Source: Ashinkailepas kermadecensis (taxonomy: Eukaryota > Arthropoda > Thecostraca > Neolepadidae). From it: 64,000 bases of DNA. The translations under genes and the position numbers were made by a program. Below are positions 55,851-64,000 of the stretch, in pieces; within the stretch, counting starts at the first letter, position 1, and the number at the start of each line of letters is the position of its first letter. The stretch lies in the NCBI GenBank assembly GCA_034440615.1, contig JAOTOM010005143.1, positions 765,001 to 829,000 on the forward strand, read 5' to 3'. Under the pieces are notes generated by a model, which ran no database searches, was not told where the DNA came from, and worked only from the letters and a program-made list of their open reading frames with translations.

Positions 55851-56457
55851 ACAAGCTTCGTGGTCTTCTAGGACACCCCCCCCAAAAAAAAACTTTTCCA
55901 GTGAACCACAGACTACCGGATATCGTTTAAGAGTATCAAACAAGCTATCTAATGGCTGTCCGCACCAGTCCACTTTGACTCCTCATTGATTACTGTTCTA
56001 CAGACGGACGCTGTCAGGCAAAAAGCACTCTCTTTTTCCAATAGGAGCAAGGATTGTATGCAGCATTGATGTCGATACATACTGCTCCAAATATGCAATT
56101 AGTCAACGACGTATTGTATCACCGTAAGGTAAATCGGCTACATAATCAGTTTGCACGTTACATGATCGTCATGGCTTGCGTTTCTTCAAGCGTCAGCAAT
56201 CAATCATTGAAGCAATGATTTGCAAAGAATATGTAAACGTGAAGAATGTGTGGTCAATAAGGCTGTTCAACCTGCCACAGGGCAACATGCTGTTTGTGTA
56301 CCTATACACACCAAAATTTTCCCACTCGCGAAGGGCTCCAGTGGTGAAATTGTGCAAAATGTTAAGGAAATAAAGCAACAACAACAAAAAAACACGCTGT
56401 TGGTAGAGGACAATATTCACTATGTGAGAATTTGGGGCTTTAGGGCGCATCGATTGC
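55851..56457. other. Unannotated stretch, possibly more gypsy debris
   Basis: No RNase H or integrase motif is readable. Small frames at 56.18-56.47 kb on both strands show no domain. Confidence 0.4.
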
Positions 56458-56465
56458 ACTGGTCA

Positions 56466-56934
56466 CAGGGTTAAAATAGTGGTTTTTCGTTAGGTGTGAG
56501 ATGTGGAAACGACACAGTAGGATGTCGAAATTTGCTATGGAATTAGTGTCATTTAAAATGATTTTGATGTCTTTCAGACTCAAATTTCAGCCTATGGTGT
56601 AGGTACTTATGACTGTAACTTCATCATTTGCTTTGAGATTCATAATTTAGGAAGAACTATATTCAGGATAGAGGAAATAATACCTATGCTATAAACTGGT
56701 ATTGTATGCCAAATCACATTTTAGGCAATCTCTTTACCTGAAATTGCGTTGCGAAATGTTCGTGTATCACCATTCCTTATCGAGAGCATGTACATGATAC
56801 TTATAAACGGGATTGTTAGAAAGGAGTCACGAAGACTTCATAATGACGCATCAAGGAGCAGGATGTCGATTGAGTGTTTAGAGAGTGGTATATTCCACCC
56901 TATTTTACGAATAATTTATAACTGACTGGTCATG
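56466..56934 (+). mobile_element. hAT MITE, family 1, copy 6
   Basis: Starts CAGGGTTAAAATAGTGG and ends ATAATTTATAACTG. The perfect 8-bp duplication ACTGGTCA (56458-56465, 56935-56942) confirms both ends. 469 bp, closest to copy 4. Confidence 0.96.
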
Positions 56935-56942
56935 TAGCCACT

Positions 56943-57950
56943 ATGTGAGAATCTTCCCCAAGCAGTAACGTTTCGGTACGACTCTGCCCGTTAATTAATT
57001 TGGTAGCGACTATTGACATGTTGGCGAGTTTAGTTCGCCGCGGGGCAACACGCCTGCGCCGAGCAAACGGCCTATGGAGGTGCGTGGCTCGGCCGGACGG
57101 AGGCGCTGGGAGCTGGATAGCGTTCCAGGCTCACCTGCAATGTCGTCAACACTTACAGCGGTGCGCATCAGGCATTCAAGTGCAGCTTGTTGGGGCGACA
57201 GCAGGACCGGTCATCGGGAGCGACGGGCGTCTGCCGTGCAAACTGTTTACCAAACAGTAGATCCGATCGGGAAATAATTCACGCGGCAGCGGGCGGCTGC
57301 ACGGCAGGCGGCCGCTGCCCGACATCTCGCTGCAGGCTAGCTGGTGGGCCCGGCCGGGGCACACCCGGCCAGCGAACCCGACCATTTCAGCCAACATGCC
57401 AGCCACCAGTGGACGCTCGACACAGCCGGGAGGCACCTCCAGTAGCATGTATATGCATGCATATGCATATATGCATATACATGCATACATATGCGCGGCT
57501 ACCCGGCGACGGCATGACAGACATTAGTCAAAGAAGAAACTGCGAAACTCGCTGTCGGTCCGGGGCCGGCCAGGCCATTGCGATACTCTGCACCACAGCG
57601 TACCGTACCGCCCGACCAACCACACCAGCAAAAAAAAAAAAAAACTTTTGAGACGAGTCACGGCAGTCTGGGGAAGGTCCGAAACGGGCGTCTGAGGAAG
57701 GTCTGGCGCGAGTGTCTGAGGGAAACCTGCGACGGATGTTTGAGGAAGGTTTGGGAAGAGCGATGAATGGCAGATCCAATGCGAGTGTCTGGTCAGTTTG
57801 GATATCTGGGATTGGTGAAGACGTGACAAATATGTCGGAGGGCAGGATGGCCGTGCTCTCTATCACGGCTATGTGTGATGTTTACTATAATCGGGCGTGT
57901 GCTGGTAACCCTTAAAGGTTGCCTGCACCCAGAATATTCCCAAAGTCCAT
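56943..57950. other. Unannotated GC-rich stretch with short degenerate repeats
   Basis: 57.03-57.45 kb is CpG-rich. An ATGCATATGCATATATGCAT-type patch lies at 57447-57492. 'gtctgaggaaggt' repeats every ~30 bp at 57660-57760. No gene recognised. Confidence 0.4.
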
Positions 57951-57953
57951 ATA

Positions 57954-58024
<71 letters not shown>
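57951..58024. repeat. (TA)n microsatellite
   Basis: About 35 uninterrupted TA units. Confidence 0.97.
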
Positions 58025-58026
<2 letters not shown>

Positions 58027-58822
58027 GAATGCAATATACCTGAACATATATCACTTATTGACCAAATATAGCCAATGCCATATGTGGGAACGTAATGATG
58101 GACAATTCGGCTAACGTGCACACATATGTCATTGACCTTCCCGAGGTCATTCGAGTTCATGGATCCAAACCGACTTCAGATGAATGTTTTGGCTTCCGAG
58201 TCACTGTAGTTAATATTGACGTTGAAACTGAATTAGGCGTTCAGTTTCCCGCGGGTACAATAAAGTAATGTTCGTGGCACCATCTTGTAACTAATTCAAG
58301 ATGATGTCAGTACTTCGACCTCATCTGATCCTTAAATTATGGGTCCAAATGTAACCAGTCGCACATCGTGAGCGTGCAAAGATACTGAGGAATATTACGG
58401 TAGTTGAAGCGGGTATTGGTTATGGTCTTACACAGGGAATTCTTAAAGGAGGAAATTCTCGATTTATCCACAACAGAACAAATGTAACCTGGGATGTCAA
58501 CCAGTAACCCCAAGTGAATCATGTATCAATCGCGGTATCTTATCACGTGCACCTCGCTGGTTTTTGTTTCACACCCCGCCGACACCCTCCGTTTGGAACG
58601 CTAGGTGGTCGCAACAGTTTGCCACCTTTCCCGTACTCGGACAGGTGGCAAAATGCAGTACACTTGCCACGGTTAAAAGCGAAAGCTAGCGGTTCACATA
58701 CGATCAGCAGCGAAAGGTGTGATGGACAGGATGCCTGAACCAATACGATGTACGCTTGCAGGTCGGGTGATCGATGGAACGGTAACTGCGCTGACACCGA
58801 CAATCTCAACATCCGAACACGG
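58025..58822. other. Unannotated stretch
   Basis: No repeat or coding feature recognised. Confidence 0.4.
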
Positions 58823-58836
58823 CCGAACACCGTGGC

Positions 58837-59002
58837 TGGTTGGTTGGTTATTGGTTTTACGACACGTCGACCGTTGAGTCATGTAGCGTCGCCAATCTCT
58901 CACGCCGATTGGTCGCGGGCGAAGAGTAGCGACAGGTGAGACTCGAACCCACAACCTTTCGATTGTGAGACGAGCATCTTGCCCCTAGACCACTCGTCCC
59001 CT
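58837..59002 (-). mobile_element. SINE family 1, full length
   Basis: Both pol III boxes are present in inverse. The 14-bp duplication CCGAACACCGTGGC is perfect (58823-58836, 59003-59016). The tail is (CCAA)n. Confidence 0.95.
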
Positions 59003-59016
59003 CCGAACACCGTGGC

Positions 59017-59820
59017 CTCATCAAAGCACCGTCGGGCACCCCTACCGCATACACACTAACGCAAACACGTATACATATGCAGCGAGCGAGGTTGGCGTAG
59101 GTAAGACCACCATTTGCCAAACAGCGGCGCTATGTATGTGCGTTCGTGGACGGTTCCATTGCCACAGCCCAGTCTGTCTCGCATTCGTTGGAGACAGGCA
59201 TCAACTGCATCATTTGCCATACCATTTTCATGGTGCTGTTGCGAAGAAGCAGCCAAAAAGCGCCATGGGTCATGCAGTTCGTGGTAACAGATGATGGTTG
59301 TAGGCAATTTGCACGCAGCCCTTAGTACCTGATATATCAGTCAAAAACACCACACAAAGGCAATGTGCAACGACATAGTAATAAATACGGTTGGCTAACA
59401 AGTGATCTCGTACAGCTGTAGGCTGGTGTCGTTTTTATTAATTGGCTGCGGAACACATTTATGGGGAGCTGTGGGCATCGGTTCGGTCGGTGGACGGCCA
59501 GGTGCAGCGGAGTGGCGCGTGACGATGGCTGGTACCGGCCAATAGTGGCGCTGTGACCGCTGTCACGCTACCACGGCACCGGCACGGCCCGACACAAATA
59601 AGTACCCAGCGAGAAAGCCTCCAAAAACCAACACATGTCTAGACGCCCAAATTACACTAATCATAAAAACCATTAGAGGGATTTAAGCGGATTGGAGGAC
59701 TTTACGTTGGCTGTGATCCGCTCCGATGTGATGATGTGCTGATATGGAGTCATGGAGAACTCGACTGGTGGTGGCTGGTGTCCAGCGACACCAGCAGCCA
59801 CACGACCGCTCAGTTTTGCC
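59017..59820. other. Unannotated stretch
   Basis: No recognised element or gene. Confidence 0.4.
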
Positions 59821-59821
59821 G

Positions 59822-60890
59822 TCGGCCGCCCGCCCGAGCAGTGTGCAACAGGTGTACTGGAATGGATATACAGAAGGGGACCCGTCGGGTTCCCGCCCGA
59901 GCAGTGTGCGGCAGGTGTACCGGAATGGCTGCCCGCCCGAGCAGTGTGAGGCAGGTGTGCCGGAATGGATACAGAGAAGGGGACCCGTCGGCTGCCCGCC
60001 CGAGCAGTGTGCGGCAGGTGTACCGGAATGGATATACAGAAGGGGGACCCGTCGGCTGCCCGCCCGAGCAGTGTGCGGCAGGTGTGCCGGAATGGATATA
60101 CAGAAGGGGACCCGTCGGCTGCCCGCCCGAGCAGTGTGCGGCAGGTGTACCGGAATGGATATACAGAAGGGGACCCGTCGGCTGCCCGCCCGAGCAGTGT
60201 GCGGCAGGTGTGCCGGAATGGATATACAGAAGGGGACCCGTCGGCTGCCCGCCCGAGCAGTGTGCGGCAGGTGTGCCGGAATGGATATACAGAAGGGTAC
60301 CCGTCGGCTGCCCGCCCGAGCAGTGTGCGGCAGGTGTACCGGAATGGCTGCCCGCCCGAGCAGTGTGCGGCAGGTGTGCCGGAATGGATATACAGAAGGG
60401 GACCCGTCGGCTGCCTGCCCGAGCAGTGTGCGGCAGGTGTACCGGAATGGCTGCCCGCCCGAGCAGTGTGCGGCAGGTGTGCCGGAATGGATATACAGAA
60501 GGGGACCCGTCGGCTGCCTGCCCGAGCAGTGTGCGGCAGGTGTGCCGGAATGGATATACAGAAGGGGACCCGTCGGCTGCCCGCCCGAGCAGTGTGCGGC
60601 AGGTGTATCGGAATGGATGCACAGAAGAGGGACCCGATGGCTGCCCGCCCGAGCAGTGTGCGGCAGGTGTGCCGGAATGGATATACAGAAGGGGACCCGT
60701 CGGCTGCCCGCCCGAGCAGTGTGCGGCAGGTGTATCGGAATGGATATACAGAAGGGGACCCGTCGGCTGCCCGCCCGAGCAGTGTGTGGCAGGTGTATCG
60801 GAATGGATACAGAGAAGGGGACCCGTCGGCTGCCCGCCCGAGCAGTGTGCGGCAGGTGTGCCTGAATGGATGCACAGAAGGAGGATCGAA
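59822..60890. repeat. 63-bp minisatellite with 40-bp short units
   Basis: The full unit contains CTGCCCGCCCGAGCAGTGTG, CGGCAGGTGTACCGGAATGG and ATATACAGAAGGGGACCCGTCGG. Four units lack the last ~23 bp (after 'ggaatgg' at about 59927, 60343, 60452), consistent with a common deletion. 63 is divisible by three, so frames of 300-412 aa exist in most directions. No codon or context evidence makes any of them a protein. Confidence 0.97.
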
Positions 60891-61640
60891 GGCTGCGTAG
60901 ACAGACAACATAGTTGGAAAAACAGGCTTGCCCTAGGGTTTACGGATGCTTCTACCACGAAGTGATCATATAGCCAGTCTTGTTCTGGACTTTTGTCAGC
61001 CAAAAAATTACATCTGAAAAGCTATGGTATCGTGATTTATCAGGGGTGAATAGTTCTGTTTGGCAGTTAAGTGGTGCAGTTGTCGCTACATGCATGCATG
61101 CGTGTATGCACTTAAATATATCATATAAAAATGGCAAAGGCTTTGATGAACTAAAAGTTGAACTAAATGTTGAAGAGTTCACATAAAGATTGTAAAACTA
61201 TTCCATACACCATCGACATGTGAGCTTTCTCTTTCGTCTTCATTCTAGAATTAGTACACTGTTTAGTCGAGATTTTGCTAATCGATACACTGCTTAGTTT
61301 TCCCATACACTGCTTGTCATTACTAACAAATCATTCCTAAATTACGAACAGATATCAGGCAAAGCCATGGGCCATCTGGGATGTAACCATCGTCAGTACA
61401 ACACGGGGTTCCTGAAGCTGAAAACAAAAAGAGAATCACCGTCTTGAAATTTAATGGTGACATACCGAAAACGAAAAGAGAGTCTTCAAATTTAATATAT
61501 ATAAGGTGAGAAATATATAAGGTGTTTAATAAGGTGAGAAAGCATGGCTCTTCAAGATTCCAAAGTAGAAATCCAACCCTGATCGACGGCCGATGGGGTG
61601 GGAGGCCGGTAGCTGCGATAATGTGGGGACTGACAGCCGC
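60891..61640. other. Unannotated stretch
   Basis: Between the two large minisatellites. No recognised feature. Confidence 0.4.
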
Positions 61641-61644
61641 TGCG

Positions 61645-63540
61645 CACCGACGGCTGCCGATGTGTGTGTGTGGGGGGGGGGGGTGCTGATGGCCGCGGAG
61701 CACCGACGGCTGCCTGGGTGTGTGTGGGGGGTGGGGGCTGATGGCCGCGGAGCACCGACGGCTGCCGGGGTGCGTGTGTGTGTGGGGGGGCCTAATGGCC
61801 GCGGAGCACCGACGGCTGCCTGGGTGTGTGTGAGGGGGCTGATGGCCGCGGAGCACCGACGGCTGCCGGGGTGCGTGTGTGTGTGGGGGGCTGATGGCCG
61901 CGGAGCACCGACGGCTGCCTGGGTGTGTGTGAGGGGGGCTGATGGCCGCGGAGCACCGACGGCTGCCGGGGGTGCGTGTGTGGGGGGGGGCTGATGGCCG
62001 CGGAGCACCGACGGCTGCCGGGGTGCTGATGCCGCGAACTGCGGTGTGTGTGGGGGGGCTGATGGCCACGGAGCACCGACGGCTGCCTGGGTGTGTGTGG
62101 GGGGGACTGATGGCCGCGGAGCACCGACGGCTGCCGGGGTGTGTGTGAGGGGGGCTGATGGCCGCGGAGCACCGACAGCTGCCGGGGTGTGTGTGTGTGG
62201 GGGGGGCTGATGGCCGCGGAGCACCGACGGCTGCCGGGGTGCGTGTGTGTGGGGGGGCTGATGGCCGCGGAGCACCGACGGCTGCCTGGGTGTGTGTGGG
62301 GGGGGGGACTGATGGCCGCGGAGCACCGACGGCTGCCGGGGTGTGTGTGAGGGGGGGGCTGATAGCCGCGGAGCACCGACAGCTGCCGGGGGTGTGTGTG
62401 TGGGGGGCTGATGGCCGCGGATCACCGACGGCTGCCGGGGTGTGTGTGTGGGGGGGGCTGATGGCCGCGGAGCACCGACGGCTGCCGGGGTGTGTGTGTG
62501 TGGGTGTGTGGGTGCTGATGGCCGCGGAGCACCGACGGCTGCCGGGGGTGTGTGGGTGGGGGGCTGATGGCCGCGGAGCACCGACGGCTGCCGGGGGTGT
62601 GTGTGTGTGGGGGGCTGATGGCCGCGGAGCACCGACGGCTGCCGGGGGTGTGTGTGTGGGGGGGCTGATGGCCGCGGAGCACCGACGGCTGCCGGGGGGG
62701 GTGTGTGTGGGTGTGTGGGTGCTGATGGCCGCGGAGCACCGACGGCTGCCGGGGTGTGTGTGGGTGGGGGGCTGATGGCCGCGGAGCACCGACGGCTGCC
62801 GGGGTGTGTGTGGGGGGGGGGGCTGATGGCCGCGGAGCACCGACGGCTGCCGGGGTGTGTGTGTGGGGGGCTGATGGCCGCGGAGCACCGACGGCTGCCT
62901 GGGGTGTGTGTGGGGGGGCTGATGGCCGCGGAGCACCGACGGCTGCCGGGGTGTGTGGGGGGCTGATGGCCACGGGGTGGGGGGTGCTGAGGGCCGCGGA
63001 GCACCGACGGCTGCCGGGGGTGTGTGTGTGTGGGGGGGTGCTGAGGGCCGCGGAGCACCGACGGCTGCCGGGGTGTGTGGGAGAGGGGGCTGGGCTGATG
63101 GCCGCGGAGCACCGACGGCTGCCGGGGTGTGTGTGTGGGGGGGCTGATGGCCGCGGAGCACCGACGGCTGCAGGGGGTGTGTGTGTAGGGGGGCTGATGG
63201 CCGCGGAGAACCGACGGCTGCCGGGGTGTGTGGGGGGCTGATGGCCGCGGAGCACCGACGGCTGCCGGGGGTGTGTGTGTGTGGGGGGTGCTGAGGGCCG
63301 CGGAGCACCGACGGCTGCCGGGGTGTGTGTGTGTGTGGGGGGTGCTGAGGGCCGCGGAGCACCGACGGCTGCCGGGGTGTGTGTGTGTGGGGGGTGGGGT
63401 GGGGGCTGATGGCCGCGGAGCACCGACGGCTGCCGGGGTGTGTGTGTGTGTATGGGCGGGGGTGCTGATGGCCGCGGAGCACCGACGGCTGCCGGTGTGT
63501 GTGGGGGGGCTGATGGCCGCGGAGCACCGACGGCTGTGGG
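61645..63540. repeat. ~48-bp G/GT-rich minisatellite, about 40 units
   Basis: The constant core TGATGGCCGCGGAGCACCGA then CGGCTGCCGGGG alternates with a variable (GT)n plus G(5-10) spacer. Unit length varies with the spacer. Variants such as TGCCTGGG, TGCTGAGGG and GACAGCTG recur in runs. The minus strand is open for 772 aa (PSAPHTHTPAAVGAPR-like) only because the core lacks stops. Confidence 0.97.
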
Positions 63541-64000
63541 AGCCGACGACCGCGGGAGGAGGCGCGACCGCAGGGATGGGGATGGGGGGGGGGGAGGGCT
63601 GACGGCCGCATCGCGTCCTGAAATTTGTGGTAGACCCGCACTTAATATGCATTGCATTTACATCAACCTTTCTTTTTGACATCATTAGGTTCCACTTTTG
63701 CTTTTGTATTCCGGATTGGGTGTGATTTGGACAATTCAAAACACTTCTGGTTCTTGGCAGCAGCACTTCTCTAGTTGGTAAAGGCAGCAGAGACAGACAT
63801 CATCACCATCATCATGCAATCAACAAAGGTGATAGAAGATTATTCATCAATAGACATTAGGTATATACATTTGCACTTGATTCTTCTTCTTTTTATATCA
63901 CTTGGCTTTTTTGACACCACACTTCCCCCTCCTCCACCCTGGAAAAATCAATTTCCGGACATTGCAGCGCACGATGACTGCGGGGGCAGATGACTGTAGG
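63541..64000. other. Unannotated right edge
   Basis: No feature recognised. A short cctccccatcctcc-like purine/pyrimidine patch lies at 63925. Confidence 0.4.

Noticed and set aside
59673..61003. Open frames of 300-412 aa, cysteine-rich (CPPEQCAAGV)
   Set aside because: They translate the 63-bp minisatellite; equally long frames run in the opposite direction. The cysteines are a by-product of the repeat, not a toxin or metallothionein-like protein.
61323..63766. 772- and 746-aa proline/histidine-rich frames
   Set aside because: Translation of the G/GT-rich minisatellite. The frame simply lacks stops in the core unit.

Overview
This looks like a non-coding stretch of an animal nuclear genome, most likely an arthropod (inference). 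The only host gene I recognise is a retinoid X receptor/ultraspiracle (RXR/USP) gene on the minus strand. Two internal exons are visible. One (17049-17175) encodes the end of the A/B domain with the motif SPIDIKPDT; the other (7773-7928) carries the first half of the first DNA-binding zinc finger ([16 protein letters not shown]). Splice sites and phases match exactly across a 9.1-kb intron. The motifs resemble arthropod RXR as I remember it. No database search was possible.

Almost everything else is mobile or tandemly repeated DNA. The left end (1-8 kb) has a degenerate ~270-bp satellite, two tRNA-derived SINE families, a possible 3.7-kb hAT-like element with GAGTC-rich ends, fold-back MITEs around TA/CATA microsatellites, and the RNase H end of a LINE. 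The RXR intron (8-17 kb) holds a 66-bp minisatellite and two fold-back elements. At 20.7-24.4 kb lies a complete-ended DNA transposon whose termini read CACAGTG, with a 5-bp duplication (CGCAG) and a broken RAG1-core-like transposase. I assign it to the Transib/RAG1-like superfamily. A second, truncated relative sits at 42.8-44.2 kb. A 3.0-kb piggyBac element with TTAA duplications and a deleted transposase core occupies 29.6-32.6 kb.

The right half is dominated by minisatellites: 37 bp (two unrelated arrays), 44, 77, 39, 88, 63 and ~48 bp units. Several have units divisible by three and so give long but meaningless open frames on both strands. Between them lie LINE ORF1 and ORF2 remnants, a Ty3/gypsy reverse-transcriptase remnant, SINEs, and six copies of one ~475-bp hAT MITE. 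Four of these MITE copies have exact or near-exact 8-bp duplications, and one is inserted inside a minisatellite.

No intact protein-coding gene, rRNA, functional tRNA, CRISPR array or operon was found. The most notable content is the Transib-like pair with recombination-signal-like ends. Next come the piggyBac element carrying a minisatellite in its 5' region, and the dense nesting of dated insertions.
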